Source of the DNA: Thermosipho ferrireducens
GTDB taxonomy: Bacteria; Thermotogota; Thermotogae; Thermotogales; Fervidobacteriaceae
Assembly: GCF_017358165.1 (NCBI RefSeq)
Contig: NZ_CP071446.1
Location: 186,001-250,000, forward strand
DNA length: 64,000 nt
Direction of reading: 5' to 3'
Shown here: positions 10,319 through 20,135 of the stretch, piece by piece
Position numbering within the stretch: position 1 is the stretch's first letter
Layout: every line of letters begins with the position of its first letter
The notes under the pieces: model-generated
Databases searched by the model: none
The model's input: the letters and a program-made list of their open reading frames with translations, nothing else
What the model was told of the DNA's origin: nothing
Translations under genes and position numbers: made by a program

Positions 10319-10685
10319 CGCTTTAAGACTTTTAAAATTTAGGGCAAGATCTGAAAATGAAATCAAGACAAGATTGAAACAGAAGGGTTATTCCAGGGAA
10401 GAGATAGAACAAACCATAGCTTTTCTCAAAGAAAAAGGATATTTAGATGATGAGAAATTTGCGTATCTTTTTGCATATGACGCACTCACACTAAAAAAAC
10501 ACGGCCCATTCAAAATAAAGTGGGAATTACGCAAACTTGGCGTAGATGAATATATTATAGAAGATACTATCTCAAAAATACTGGAAGAAGTTGATATTGA
10601 GGAAATTAAAAGAGAACTTACAAAAGGTTTAGAACCAAAAAAAGCCAGAGAATTACTATATAGAAAAGGATTTGGAGGTGAATAA
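10296..10685 (+). CDS. recX: regulatory protein RecX
   Basis: RecX caps and limits RecA filaments. The 129-residue product has the repeating three-helix units of the family, including [20 protein letters not shown] and [17 protein letters not shown] 10296 is favoured over an upstream TTG at 10281 because the product then opens with [19 protein letters not shown], as in the family. The 5' end overlaps recA by 23 bases. Confidence 0.88.
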   Translation: MKRNPINDALRLLKFRARSENEIKTRLKQKGYSREEIEQTIAFLKEKGYLDDEKFAYLFAYDALTLKKHGPFKIKWELRKLGVDEYIIEDTISKILEEVDIEEIKRELTKGLEPKKARELLYRKGFGGE

Positions 10686-10687
10686 TT

Positions 10688-12220
10688 ATGTTAACATATA
10701 TACTAACTGCTTTAGGGGTTGTTATTGGCTTATTATTCGGATATGTTATTGCCAGGAGAAAAATAGAACATGAGTTGCTCATCTCAAGAAAAGATGCAGA
10801 ACACATAATTAAAGAAGCTGAAAAAGAAGCTAATGAAATTAAGAAAAGAGCAGTAATAGAATCCCGCGAAGAACTACACAAACTAAGAGAAGAATGGGAA
10901 AAAGAAAGAAGGATTCGCGAAGAGGAATTAAGACATAATGAAGAAAGACTATTAAAAAGAGAAGAAATGCTCGCAAAAAGAGAAGAACTCCTTGATAAAA
11001 AGGAAAATTACATAGAAAATCTCAGAGTAGAATTGGAAACAAGACAGAAAGAAATAGCTGAAAAAGAACGTGTTCTTGAGGAAAAATTTCAAAAGCTTGC
11101 TGGTATAACTCAGGAACAGGCAAGAGAAATGGTTCTTCAAGAAGCAAGAGAACGGTACGAACATGAAATTGCCAAAGTTTATTCTCAAATAAAAATGAGA
11201 TACGAAGAAGATGCAGAAAAGTATGCAAAAAAGGTTATAGCCGATGCTATTCAACGATATGCCCCGGAATATGCGGGCGAAATTACCGTTAGTACTATAA
11301 TGCTACCAAATGACGACATGAAAGGACGACTCATAGGAAGAGAAGGAAGAAATATTAGAGCATTTGAAAAAGTAACAGGAGTAGATCTCATAATAGATGA
11401 TACTCCGGAAATGGTAACAGTTAGCTGTTTTAATCCTCTAAGGCGCGAAATTGCAAGAAGAACTGTTGAAAAGCTTGTAGCCGATGGAAGAATTCATCCA
11501 ACAAGAATAGAAGAAATGTATGAAAAATCTAAATCAGAAGTTGAAAAACTTATCAAAGAAGCGGGACAGGAAGCAACCTTTGTAACAGGTGTCGGAGGAT
11601 TACACCCTGAAATTATAAAACTTCTTGGACGGTTAAAATTCAGGACAAGTTACGGTCAGAACGTCCTTTCTCACTCGATTGAAGTAGCTTTAATAGCTGG
11701 ACTAATTGCCTCCGAACTCGGATTAAACGTAGAAAAGGCAAAAAGAGGAGCACTATTACATGATATAGGTAAGGCTCTTGACCATGAAGTTGAAGGTTCA
11801 CATACCGTTATTGGCGCTGAAATCTTGAAAAGATACGGTGAAACAAGAGATGTTATTAACATGGTAATGGCACATCATGGTGAAGAAGAACCAATGAGCC
11901 CTGAAGCAGTTATAGTTGCAGCAGCAGATGCTCTTTCAGCTGCAAGACCGGGAGCAAGACGTGAAGACGTTGAAAACTACATAAAGAGATTAATAAAATT
12001 AGAAGAAATAGCGAAAAGCTTTAAATACGTTGAAAATGCGTATGCAATACAGGCTGGTAGAGAAGTAAGAGTAATAGTTCAACCTGATAAAGTTGATGAC
12101 ACTCTTGCAGAAAAGTTGTCACATGATATTGCAATGAAAATAGAGGAAGAACTTCAATACCCTGGCGTTTTGAAAGTAGTTGTAATTAGAGAAAAACGAA
12201 GTGTTGCATATGCCAAGTAA
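10688..12220 (+). CDS. rny: ribonuclease Y
   Basis: RNase Y is the membrane-anchored endoribonuclease that starts mRNA decay. Domain order is one N-terminal membrane helix (about residues 2-23), a long Glu/Lys/Arg coiled coil (about 25-190), then a KH domain around GRLIGREGRNIRAFEKVTG. The HD domain carries LLHDIGKALDHE and AHHGEEEPMSPEA. Length 510 is typical. The start has GGAGGTG seven bases upstream, two bases after recX. A bidirectional terminator follows. Confidence 0.97.
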   Translation: MLTYILTALGVVIGLLFGYVIARRKIEHELLISRKDAEHIIKEAEKEANEIKKRAVIESREELHKLREEWEKERRIREEELRHNEERLLKREEMLAKREELLDKKENYIENLRVELETRQKEIAEKERVLEEKFQKLAGITQEQAREMVLQEARERYEHEIAKVYSQIKMRYEEDAEKYAKKVIADAIQRYAPEYAGEITVSTIMLPNDDMKGRLIGREGRNIRAFEKVTGVDLIIDDTPEMVTVSCFNPLRREIARRTVEKLVADGRIHPTRIEEMYEKSKSEVEKLIKEAGQEATFVTGVGGLHPEIIKLLGRLKFRTSYGQNVLSHSIEVALIAGLIASELGLNVEKAKRGALLHDIGKALDHEVEGSHTVIGAEILKRYGETRDVINMVMAHHGEEEPMSPEAVIVAAADALSAARPGARREDVENYIKRLIKLEEIAKSFKYVENAYAIQAGREVRVIVQPDKVDDTLAEKLSHDIAMKIEEELQYPGVLKVVVIREKRSVAYAK

Positions 12221-12230
12221 GTAAATAAGT

Positions 12231-12262
12231 AAAAATCCCGCACCATCTGTGCGGGATTTATT
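12231..12262. terminator. bidirectional terminator between rny and fliE
   Basis: AAATCCCGCAC pairs perfectly with GTGCGGGATTT around a five-base loop, with an A-run before and a T-run after. It can end the plus-strand rny transcript and the converging minus-strand flagellar transcript. Confidence 0.9.
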
Positions 12263-12279
12263 TTCATTACCCAATTAAA

Positions 12280-12570
12280 TTAAAACTGCATCCTCATAAT
12301 TTCCCTATATGCGTCCACAATTCTGTTTCTCACTTCAACAGTAAGTCTTAAAGAAATAGAGGCTTTTTCCGCTTCAATTATTACTTCATGAATATTACTT
12401 ATTTTTCCTGTTGCAAAATCATCAGCCATTTTTTCAGCCTTTTTTTGCTGCTCATTCACATTTTTAAGAGCATCATTCAAAACTCTGGTAAAATCAGGTG
12501 CTTTGGAATTTTTTGTTATATTTGGTTTTAAATTATTATAATTTCCTACCCCATTTATCTTATCTATCAT
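12280..12570 (-). CDS. fliE: flagellar hook-basal body protein FliE
   Basis: FliE joins the MS ring to the proximal rod. The product of about 96 residues has the family's helical C-terminus ([20 protein letters not shown]-like, then [17 protein letters not shown]). ATG 12570 is chosen because GGGAGG lies eight bases before it; an upstream GTG at 12579 sits inside that site. It follows flgC with a five-base gap and is the last gene of flgB-flgC-fliE. Confidence 0.93.
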   Translation of the reverse strand: MIDKINGVGNYNNLKPNITKNSKAPDFTRVLNDALKNVNEQQKKAEKMADDFATGKISNIHEVIIEAEKASISLRLTVEVRNRIVDAYREIMRMQF

Positions 12571-12575
12571 AAAAA

Positions 12576-12989
12576 TCACCTCCCAATTTGCAGCGCACTG
12601 GTTATCATAGCCTTTGTAGTATTAAATGCTGTAACATTTGCTTCATACGCTCTTTGAGCGTTTATCATATCCACCATTTCTCGAACGACATTCACATTTG
12701 GAAGCTTCACATACCCATTTTCATCCGCGTCTGGATGAGTGGGATCATATACTATTCTAAACGGAGACCTGTCTTCATATATCTCCTTAACTATAACTCC
12801 TCCATTTTCGACTTTCCCTTTGACAGTTCTCAGTAATTCTTGAAACACTGGAACTTTCCTTCTATATGGTTCTCCATTTTCTGTTCTTGTTGTTTCTGAA
12901 TTTGCAATATTATTCGATATTATATCAATTCTTAATCTTTGAGCGGACATCCCCGTAGCTGAAATTGTCATTATGTTAAACTCGTTCAT
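12576..12989 (-). CDS. flgC: flagellar basal-body rod protein FlgC
   Basis: A proximal rod subunit. The N-terminal [20 protein letters not shown] and the C-terminal [20 protein letters not shown] are the paired flagellar rod/hook signatures, in a normal-length protein of 137 residues. The region between them is the [19 protein letters not shown] stretch typical of FlgC. It lies between flgB and fliE; other rod, switch and export genes are not in this window. Confidence 0.96.
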   Translation of the reverse strand: MNEFNIMTISATGMSAQRLRIDIISNNIANSETTRTENGEPYRRKVPVFQELLRTVKGKVENGGVIVKEIYEDRSPFRIVYDPTHPDADENGYVKLPNVNVVREMVDMINAQRAYEANVTAFNTTKAMITSALQIGR

Positions 12990-13031
12990 TCAAAACACTC
13001 TCCTTTTACTTATAAAATCCCTTTTTTCTTA

Positions 13032-13415
13032 TTATCTTACACCTCGAACAACAGCGTTGTATCTATCGATGTTGGAAGTCATCAATCTTGATAATGTCTG
13101 ATATTTTAATGCATTTTTAACCATTTCTACCATTTCAATATCTACATCCACATTATTTTTATCATTTGTAAGAGTTGTATCTTTTTGTACTTTTATTTTT
13201 GGAACTACTTTCTTATTCGCAAGAGGCAAATGCCTTTCTGAAGTTCTTTTAAGTGTTAACTTCATAGTAGATTCACGAAAATATTCTTCAAATTCTATAT
13301 ATTTCCTTTTATAATTAGGAGTCTCTGCATTAGCTATATTCTGTGAATGTATCTCCTGTCTTGCCAATGCCACATCCATTGCTGCTTTAAGCGTAACAAA
13401 ATTCGAGTTGAACAT
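13032..13415 (-). CDS. flgB: flagellar basal-body rod protein FlgB
   Basis: A rod protein next to the MS ring. It has the N-terminal rod motif (ALARQEIHSQNIANAETPNY) and a C-terminal VDIEMVEMVKNALKYQTLSR. At 127 residues it has the usual length. It is first of the three-gene rod cluster and is preceded by CGGAGGAGGGG. The DMT transporter gene ends 59 bases upstream on the same strand, so read-through from it is possible. Confidence 0.95.
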   Translation of the reverse strand: MFNSNFVTLKAAMDVALARQEIHSQNIANAETPNYKRKYIEFEEYFRESTMKLTLKRTSERHLPLANKKVVPKIKVQKDTTLTNDKNNVDVDIEMVEMVKNALKYQTLSRLMTSNIDRYNAVVRGVR

Positions 13416-13474
13416 TTTTCCCCTCCTCCGAAAGAATATTTCTACATCTCGAAGGCTTTATCCTAAAAACCATG

Positions 13475-14323
13475 TCAAATTATATCATATCTTTTAGTTT
13501 TTATCTGAATAATAGATAACAGTATGGCAATTGAAGTTAAAACAATACCGAAAATTTGCCCCCTGGACAGTTTCTCTGAAAGAATAAGCATAGAAAATAC
13601 TGTGGCAAAAATTGGCTCTCCAACAAAAATTAAAGCAGAAGTGTTACTGCTCACAACTTTTTGATACTTTGTCTGAGCAATAAGTGCATAAATAGTTGCA
13701 AAAACTGCTGTAAATAATGCAACACCAAGAATTTCCAGATTTATAATCCATGGCGCGGTTATCCCAAGAATACTATTTAAAACTGCAACAGTAAAAAATT
13801 GAGATGTTAATAAAGTTTTCTCGGGAACAACTTTCGAAAACTTTGTAATAAGCACAACGTGCAAAGCATAAAAAACCGCACAAATGAAAGTAAGAAAATC
13901 TCCAAAATTAAAATTATCTATCCCACCAGAAAGGAAATACTCACCAATTATTGCTATTGCAAAACCAATCACCTGCAACTTTGTAACCCTTTCTTTTTCA
14001 ATAAAATATGAAAAAATCGGAATTAAAACTATATAAAAAGCAGTAATAAAGCCACTCTTTGAAGAAGTTGTTAAACTCAATCCCCACGTTTGTGTCGCAT
14101 AAGCTATTCCAAGTACCACCCCAAGTAATATTCCATATTTGTTACCTTTCCCGAATACAAATAAAGAAATAATAGCAGCAATCCAGAATCTAATGGCATT
14201 ATATACAAACGGCGATATTTGTGGAAGTACAAGTTTTTGAACTGGAAACGTTAATCCCCATATTAAAGTAACAGCTACCAGATTCAAAATCGCCACAAAC
14301 TTTTTATTGTTTATATACTCCAC
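13475..14323 (-). CDS. EamA/DMT-superfamily transporter
   Basis: The 282-residue protein has ten predicted membrane helices in two five-helix repeats. It shows the EamA hallmarks LIWGLTFPVQK in helix 1 and a C-terminal second repeat with ALIFVGEPIFATVFSMLILSEKLS. These proteins usually export amino acids or other metabolites; the substrate is not predictable. The start is uncertain: the GTG at 14323 directly abuts GGAGG, and a later GTG (residue 10) is possible. Confidence 0.85.
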   Translation of the reverse strand: MEYINNKKFVAILNLVAVTLIWGLTFPVQKLVLPQISPFVYNAIRFWIAAIISLFVFGKGNKYGILLGVVLGIAYATQTWGLSLTTSSKSGFITAFYIVLIPIFSYFIEKERVTKLQVIGFAIAIIGEYFLSGGIDNFNFGDFLTFICAVFYALHVVLITKFSKVVPEKTLLTSQFFTVAVLNSILGITAPWIINLEILGVALFTAVFATIYALIAQTKYQKVVSSNTSALIFVGEPIFATVFSMLILSEKLSRGQIFGIVLTSIAILLSIIQIKTKRYDII

Positions 14324-14399
14324 CTCCAGGACAAATTCTACTGCTACTTACAACATTATTCACAGCAAAATCCTGTTAAAATTATATCATAACTATAAA

Positions 14400-14541
14400 T
14401 AGATTGGCGAGAGTTGGCAAGATTAGCAAGATTAGCGAGGGTTAGCGAGAGTTAGAAAAGAATAAGATCCCTCGTCACTTCGTTCCTCGGGATGACAAAA
14501 AAAGGAAAAAGATCCTTCGCCTTCCCGTTCCTCAGGGCAAC
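14400..14541. repeat. composite intergenic repeat cluster R2
   Basis: The 315-base gap between the divergent EamA and HD genes contains reverse-orientation 9-mers (TTAGCGAGG, TTGGCAAGA) at about 14403-14455, followed by CCCTCGTCACTTCGTTCCTC (14469-14488) and a decayed second unit ending near 14541. No gene is seen. Confidence 0.75.
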
Positions 14542-14638
14542 AATATTTTTTGCCATAATGTAAATAACATCGTCTATTTATTTCACGATAAACACTTTCT
14601 TATGTTAAAATTAAAATAAAGTTCCGGGAGGGATTTCA

Positions 14639-15691
14639 TTGGGATACGGAAAATTTTTATTTATGTTAAATAACCTTTTTACCATTCAAAGATGGAATAA
14701 TAGACCTTCAGTTATCAAATTTTCAGAAGCAGACAATGCTTTTTCTACAATATTTCTATCGTTTGTTTTAAATGAAATAACGGAAAATGATGTGGAGAAT
14801 TCCCTAAAATGGCGGTTATCAAGGGTATTACCTAAATTAGTCTTATCTGACATTTCGTTGGAATTGAAAGAACGAGTAGAACGATTTTCTCCAGACGTAT
14901 GGAAAATTGTTAGAAAAAAAGCTTTTCAAGATCTCTACAAGGTTGTGGATAAAACGTTCATCGAAAAAATTACCGACGCAATTCCAACTACTATTGACAA
15001 ATATGCCGATATAACCATAAGTCTTAATGAGGCTAAAATCAACGGAAAGTTGTTTGATTATGAAAAGCCTATATTAGAACTCTCTGAAAAACTAAGTTCT
15101 CTAAACTTAGAAAATTCTGATCTTTTTTCCAGAATTTCCAGAATAATATTTTCTGTGTTATTGAACTTAATTTCCATGATTCGCTGGAATAGAATACATA
15201 GAAACATACGTTCAACAGTTGCGGGACATTCTTTCGTAGTAGTTACTATATCTTATTTGATAGCTACCCTCATGAAACTTGATAAAAACTTACGAAAAGA
15301 AGTAATAATAAAAGCGTTACTACATGATTTACCGGAAGCCTTTACCGGGGATGTAATAACCCCCACCAAGAAAAAGACCCCGGAATTAGACAGATTGGTT
15401 GCCCTGGTGGAAAAAGAAATGTTCATAGATTGGATTGAAAATAATCCAGATATTGTCATCCTTAAAAATTATGTAGAACACGCTGTTAACCCTTTTGAAA
15501 AAGAAAGCGGCAGGATCGTTCGAGTAGCAGATTATATAGCTGCACTTTTAGAATGTGCTGCAGAAATATCCTCGGGAAATCGCACCGCTATTTTTAAAAG
15601 GTCATTTTTTAATTTTAAGTCGTATATAAAACGATTGTCCCCTCTGGATATTTCCGACTGGATAGACGAAATAGAATCTCTGGTTTTATAA
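14639..15691 (+). CDS. HD-domain hydrolase (YfbR-like)
   Basis: The 350-residue protein appears to contain two HD-type halves. The C-terminal one is complete: the first His is in RSTVAGHSFVV, the HD pair in LLHDLPEAFTGDVITPTKKK, and the last Asp in RVADYIAALLE. This resembles the YfbR/HD_3 nucleotidase family. The N-terminal half opens with NNRPSVIKFSEADNAFSTIF, like a degenerate copy with its His residues replaced. The substrate is unknown. The start is TTG with GGGAGGG upstream. It is followed by minC with a 14-base gap. Confidence 0.72.
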   Translation: MGYGKFLFMLNNLFTIQRWNNRPSVIKFSEADNAFSTIFLSFVLNEITENDVENSLKWRLSRVLPKLVLSDISLELKERVERFSPDVWKIVRKKAFQDLYKVVDKTFIEKITDAIPTTIDKYADITISLNEAKINGKLFDYEKPILELSEKLSSLNLENSDLFSRISRIIFSVLLNLISMIRWNRIHRNIRSTVAGHSFVVVTISYLIATLMKLDKNLRKEVIIKALLHDLPEAFTGDVITPTKKKTPELDRLVALVEKEMFIDWIENNPDIVILKNYVEHAVNPFEKESGRIVRVADYIAALLECAAEISSGNRTAIFKRSFFNFKSYIKRLSPLDISDWIDEIESLVL

Positions 15692-15705
15692 AGGGGTGAA
15701 TAATA

Positions 15706-16347
15706 ATGATAGACTTTAAAATGAGTCGTGAAGGGATTATTTTGTGCATAAATGATTATAAAGACTTAAAAAATGTCTTAGAAGGAATTAGAAAAAGATT
15801 CAAACAAACGGAAGATTTCTTTCAACCAGGAGATAGAATTATGCTTATGGTTGAAAATTACGAAAATCATATAGGAGATATACCAAAAATAATAGAGGTT
15901 ATAGACAGTCTCGGCATAAAGGTCTCACATATTCTAACAGATATGGAGGAAAAAAACAAAGAGATCGTCATAAGAAAAAAGGTTGACATGGTCCTTCAGG
16001 GAAACACAAAGTCTGGTACAAAAATTGTAAGAAAAAACGTACGTTCTGGACAGAATGTAATACATTCAGGGGATGTAATAATAGTTGGAAACGTTCATTC
16101 TGGTGCTGAAATTATAGCAGGTGGGAGCGTAGTTGTTTTCGGTGAATGTAAGGGCATCATACGTGCAGGAACCAACGAAGGAGCTTCAGCTCTTGTACTT
16201 GCTCTGTTACTTCAAAGTCCTTACATTCAAATAGGAGAAATCAGACAAAATATATCAAAAAAATTCACAGAACCAGTTGTTGTTTTTGTAAAAGGTGGAA
16301 AGATACAAATTGAAAAATACGATAATTTAAATCAAATATGGAGCTAA
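15706..16347 (+). CDS. minC: septum site-determining protein MinC
   Basis: MinC inhibits FtsZ assembly away from midcell. The C-terminal MinC_C beta-helix is recognisable from the SGTKIVRKNVRSGQNVIHSG turn onwards, with the repeated DVIIVGNVHSGAEIIAGGSV and FGECKGIIRAG. The N-terminal domain (about residues 1-95) is short and divergent. minD and minE are not adjacent. A terminator follows, separating it from secA. Confidence 0.92.
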   Translation: MIDFKMSREGIILCINDYKDLKNVLEGIRKRFKQTEDFFQPGDRIMLMVENYENHIGDIPKIIEVIDSLGIKVSHILTDMEEKNKEIVIRKKVDMVLQGNTKSGTKIVRKNVRSGQNVIHSGDVIIVGNVHSGAEIIAGGSVVVFGECKGIIRAGTNEGASALVLALLLQSPYIQIGEIRQNISKKFTEPVVVFVKGGKIQIEKYDNLNQIWS

Positions 16348-16369
16348 AATAAATTTCAACCTTTCGCAG

Positions 16370-16394
16370 GCTCACCATCAAGGTGAGCTTTTTT
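16370..16394 (+). terminator. intrinsic terminator after minC
   Basis: GCTCACC and GGTGAGC form a seven-base-pair stem with a five-base loop, followed by six T residues. Confidence 0.85.
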
Positions 16395-16402
16395 ACAATT
16401 AT

Positions 16403-16413
16403 TGTGTTAAAAT
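16403..16413 (+). promoter_or_regulatory. candidate extended -10 promoter for secA
   Basis: TTGTG directly precedes TTAAAAT, 42 bases before the secA start and just after the minC terminator. The same TTGTG(A/T)TAAAAT core occurs before gntP, mutL, mscS and tRNA-Gln. No clear -35 hexamer is present here. Confidence 0.45.
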
Positions 16414-16454
16414 TAATTAAAAAGCGAAGAGACTACCAAAAGGAGGTCCAATTA

Positions 16455-19031
16455 GTGAAATTATTTGACAAAAACGAATGGAAGCTAAAAAAGTACAGGA
16501 AAAGAGTAAATATAATAAACCAATTAGATCTCAAAGTAAAAGAAAAACCCACAAAAGCTCTGATAGAAAAACTTTCCAGCATAAAGAGTAAAATTACTGA
16601 GAAAAAAATTGATGAATATCTGCCAGAAGTGTTCGCAATAGTAAGAGAAATAGCACGAAGAACTGTAGGTATGAGGCCATTTGATGTACAATTAATAGGT
16701 GGTATGGTTCTAAACGAAGGCAAAGTTGCCGAAATGAAAACAGGAGAAGGTAAAACGCTGGCAGCTACCATGCCAATAGTTCTCAATGCTTTGCTGGGAA
16801 AAGGCGTTCATCTTGTAACTGTAAATGACTATCTTGCCAGAAGAGACGCACAATGGATGGGGCCTATTTATCTCTCCCTTGGTTTAAGGGTAAGTGTTAT
16901 AAATACTCAAAACAAATCTTATGAAGTAATATGGAAAAACCCGGAATTAGCCCATAAAGCTATAAAAGAAAACTGGTGTGTATGGCCAGAAGACTTTAAA
17001 GATGAATTTCTGCCCGATGAGAAAAAAGTAAAAAAAGCTGTTGAAGCCTTTGAGATTGAGCTAAAAGAAATATCCAGAAAAGAAGCCTATTTATGCGATA
17101 TAACTTACGGCACCAACACAGAGTTTGGTTTTGATTATTTAAGGGACAATCTGGTCATAGACTTAGAGGAAAAGGTACAGAGAAGCCACTTTTATGCGAT
17201 AGTTGACGAAGTGGACAGTATTTTGATTGATGAAGCGCGAACACCACTTATCATAAGTGGCCCTGCTAAGAATAGAGCTTCTGATTACAGACGATTTGAT
17301 CAGCTTGCAAAAAAACTAACAAAAGATAAGCACTTCAAAGTGGATGAAAAGAAAAAAACGGTAATACTAACAGACGAAGGAATAGAACACGTTGAAAAGC
17401 TTTTAAAGATAGATAACCTATATGATCCAGAACACGTAAACAAAATGTATTTTCTTTTAAATGCTTTGAAAGCTCACCATTTATTTAAAAAAGATGTTGA
17501 TTATATTATACACAACGGCGAAGTGATAATAGTAGACGAATTTACAGGAAGACTCCTGCCTGGAAGAAGATACAGCGGAGGATTACATCAGGCAATAGAA
17601 GCAAAAGAAGGCGTACCAATAAAAGAAGAATCTATAACCTATGCCACAATAACATACCAGAATTATTTTAGAATGTATGAAAAACTTGCAGGTATGACAG
17701 GAACAGCAAAAACGGAGGAAGAAGAGTTCATCCAGATATATGGTATGGAAGTAATAGTTATCCCCACACACAAACCAATGATTCGTATAGATAGGGATGA
17801 CTTAATATATAGAACCCAGCACGAAAAATATGAGGCTATTGTAAAAGAAATCAAAAAACGCTACGAGAAAGGACAACCTGTTCTGGTTGGTACAACTTCC
17901 ATAGAAAAAAGTGAACTTCTCAGCAAATTGTTGCGAAAAGAAAAAATTCCTCACGAAGTACTAAACGCAAAATATCACGAAAAAGAAGCTCAAATAATAG
18001 CAAAAGCTGGCCAGAAGGGAGCAGTAACTATAGCAACAAACATGGCGGGTCGTGGTACAGACATAAAGCTTGGTCCAGGCGTTAAAGAATTAGGAGGATT
18101 ACTAATAATTGGCACAGAAAGACATGAAAGCAGGAGAATAGACAATCAACTTAGAGGACGTGCAGGCCGACAGGGAGACCCGGGAGAATCAATATTCTTT
18201 CTTTCTGTAGAAGATGATATTGTAAGAATATTTGGAGGAGAAAAAATTGCCAGAATAATGGATATGGTAAAAATAGAAAAGGGAGAGCCAATATATCATC
18301 CAATGCTTACACGATTAATAGAACAGGTACAAAAGAAAGTTGAAAGTATTAACTTTGGTATAAGAAAAAATCTGTTACAGATGGATACTGTACTGGATGC
18401 CCAGAGAAAAGCCGTTTATGGTTATAGAGAATACATTCTTTCCGGCGGGTTAGATGAACATGTGGGCGAGGCTATCGAAGATTTCGTCGAAAGAAGAGTT
18501 TCAGAATTTTGCCAGAATGGAGTCTGTGATGTAGAAGCTATAAAAAATTCATTAAAAATGATAAATATCAATGGAAAATTCCCAGATATAACTAAGGAGC
18601 TTTCAGATTATCTGAAAGAAGAGCTAAAAAAGAAATTTAATTCAAAAAGGCAGGAATTTGGAGAAGACTTCGAAAAAGTAGCGCGCTTTATAGCAGTGCG
18701 AATAATAGATGAAAACTGGCGGCAATATTTAGAAGAAGTAGATCATGTAAAAGAAGCAGTTAGTCTTCGAGCTTACGGTCAAAAAGATCCTATAGTTGAA
18801 TTCAAACGCGAAACCTTCAGAATGTTTGACGAAATGATGGCAAGAATCTATGAGCAAACTATATTGTACCTTACAAACTTGAGGAAACTCGATGACAAGG
18901 CGGAAAAAGAGTCGAAAAAAGATCTCGAAAAAGTCAGTGTTGTTCACGAAGAATTTAGCTTGATTAATAGAAAGGAACGTCGAATGGGTGAAAAAAAGAA
19001 AAATGTCAAAAGATTAAAAGTAAAAAGGTGA
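16455..19031 (+). CDS. secA: preprotein translocase ATPase SecA
   Basis: SecA drives protein export through SecYEG. Walker A is in [15 protein letters not shown], the DEAD-type Walker B in [19 protein letters not shown], and motor motif VI in [23 protein letters not shown] 16455 is used because AGGAGGTCC lies just before it; the frame extends 24 codons further upstream without a ribosome binding site. The 858-residue protein has an extra charged segment after the first nucleotide motif (about residues 175-215). It ends in a Lys/Arg-rich tail without the C-terminal zinc-binding cysteines. Confidence 0.98.
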   Translation: MKLFDKNEWKLKKYRKRVNIINQLDLKVKEKPTKALIEKLSSIKSKITEKKIDEYLPEVFAIVREIARRTVGMRPFDVQLIGGMVLNEGKVAEMKTGEGKTLAATMPIVLNALLGKGVHLVTVNDYLARRDAQWMGPIYLSLGLRVSVINTQNKSYEVIWKNPELAHKAIKENWCVWPEDFKDEFLPDEKKVKKAVEAFEIELKEISRKEAYLCDITYGTNTEFGFDYLRDNLVIDLEEKVQRSHFYAIVDEVDSILIDEARTPLIISGPAKNRASDYRRFDQLAKKLTKDKHFKVDEKKKTVILTDEGIEHVEKLLKIDNLYDPEHVNKMYFLLNALKAHHLFKKDVDYIIHNGEVIIVDEFTGRLLPGRRYSGGLHQAIEAKEGVPIKEESITYATITYQNYFRMYEKLAGMTGTAKTEEEEFIQIYGMEVIVIPTHKPMIRIDRDDLIYRTQHEKYEAIVKEIKKRYEKGQPVLVGTTSIEKSELLSKLLRKEKIPHEVLNAKYHEKEAQIIAKAGQKGAVTIATNMAGRGTDIKLGPGVKELGGLLIIGTERHESRRIDNQLRGRAGRQGDPGESIFFLSVEDDIVRIFGGEKIARIMDMVKIEKGEPIYHPMLTRLIEQVQKKVESINFGIRKNLLQMDTVLDAQRKAVYGYREYILSGGLDEHVGEAIEDFVERRVSEFCQNGVCDVEAIKNSLKMININGKFPDITKELSDYLKEELKKKFNSKRQEFGEDFEKVARFIAVRIIDENWRQYLEEVDHVKEAVSLRAYGQKDPIVEFKRETFRMFDEMMARIYEQTILYLTNLRKLDDKAEKESKKDLEKVSVVHEEFSLINRKERRMGEKKKNVKRLKVKR

Positions 19032-19038
19032 TGAGAAC

Positions 19039-19767
19039 ATGAAAGTTCAGGGAATAATATTCACGATAAATGAGGTGCCAAAAAGACTGTATAAAATTAC
19101 AAAAGGTTCTGTCAGGGAAATGAGAGCCTCTGGAAACGTAACTTTAGAACCCGGGGATTACGTCGCTTTACCAGAATATCTACTGGAAATCCCTTTGAAT
19201 GGTGATATAGCAGCTATAGATGAAGTGGAACTAATCGAAGTGGATCTAAAAACCGAATTTGACAAAATATTAAAACGTCTTGTAAATTTACGCAAAGCTT
19301 TTAAAGAAGCATCAGTAACAAGCGTAGAAACTCTTGGAGATCTGGATCTTGATTTTGAAACAGTTGATGATCTAATAGATCATGTAGAATCTTTACTCAG
19401 TTTAAGTGTCGGCGAAATACCTGATGACGAAGAAACTGCGCTTACTTTAATAGAAACGCTCGACGAAACGAAAATCTTAACAAAAGCAAATTATGTTAAA
19501 CGTTTTGTAGAAAAATTTCCGGAGTCCAGGTACGGTGCTCCTCTACTTTTAGACATCGCAAAAAAAGTTTATGCAACAGTGGGCGATAGATACCTTACGA
19601 AACTATTGTGCAAAAAACTATTAGTTTTTTACCCAAAAGATTTAGAACATTGTATGGATGCAATAAATCTTTTAACCCTTGTATATAGAGAAGAAGGAAA
19701 TATAATCTGGATGAACTATGCAAAATTAAGCAAAATTTTAGAGGTGATGCTAAATGAAAAGTCTTGA
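19039..19767 (+). CDS. hypothetical protein with degenerate cNMP-domain-like N-terminus
   Basis: The 242-residue protein is not a recognised family to me. Its first 75 residues (VQGIIFTINEVPKRLYKITKGSVREM, then LEPGDYVALPEYLLEIP) follow the beta-roll pattern of a cyclic-nucleotide-binding fold but lack its glycine and arginine motif. The rest is acidic and helical (about 75-240), with a tetratricopeptide-like feel. It starts seven bases after secA and overlaps the stand-alone cNMP-domain gene by 14 bases. The three genes are probably co-transcribed. Confidence 0.6.
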   Translation: MKVQGIIFTINEVPKRLYKITKGSVREMRASGNVTLEPGDYVALPEYLLEIPLNGDIAAIDEVELIEVDLKTEFDKILKRLVNLRKAFKEASVTSVETLGDLDLDFETVDDLIDHVESLLSLSVGEIPDDEETALTLIETLDETKILTKANYVKRFVEKFPESRYGAPLLLDIAKKVYATVGDRYLTKLLCKKLLVFYPKDLEHCMDAINLLTLVYREEGNIIWMNYAKLSKILEVMLNEKS

Positions 19768-20071
19768 TATAAAAGCCGGTGAAAAAATAATAGAAGAAAA
19801 TACTGAAGCCACTCACGTTTATCTCATAAAAAAAGGGGAAGTAGTTGTAAAATATGGAGACCATGAAGAGATCTTAGAAGAAGGAAACGTTTTTGGAATA
19901 GAATCACTGGTTGGAGAAAACTACCAGGAGAACGCTATTGCAAGAACTGATGTGAAATTAAACCAATTTTCACCTGAAGAATTTAAAGAACTTTACGCGG
20001 GAACCGATGTGGAGAAAAAAGCGTTAAAATATTATACTAAACGAACTATGAAATTGTTAGGATGGATTTAG
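19754..20071 (+). CDS. stand-alone cyclic-nucleotide-binding-domain protein
   Basis: The 105-residue protein is essentially one CAP-like beta-roll: LDIKAGEKIIEENTEATHVY, IKKGEVVVKYG, then EEGNVFGIESLVG. The phosphate-binding cassette is unusual. After the FGIESLVG helix the expected Arg is absent (ENYQENAIA), so classic cAMP binding is doubtful. No output domain is attached. It overlaps the upstream gene, whose N-terminus looks like a second degenerate copy of the same fold. The start has GAGGTGATG upstream. Confidence 0.72.
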   Translation: MKSLDIKAGEKIIEENTEATHVYLIKKGEVVVKYGDHEEILEEGNVFGIESLVGENYQENAIARTDVKLNQFSPEEFKELYAGTDVEKKALKYYTKRTMKLLGWI

Positions 20072-20135
20072 TTGCGCTTAAAAACATTTGCCTGCTATAC
20101 AATGTGATGTTACAATCGTTGATGGAGGTGAAAAA

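Noticed and set aside
10952-11254. Minus-strand Phe-rich open frames opposite rny
   Set aside because: They are antisense shadows of the RNase Y Glu/Lys coiled coil with no ribosome binding site.
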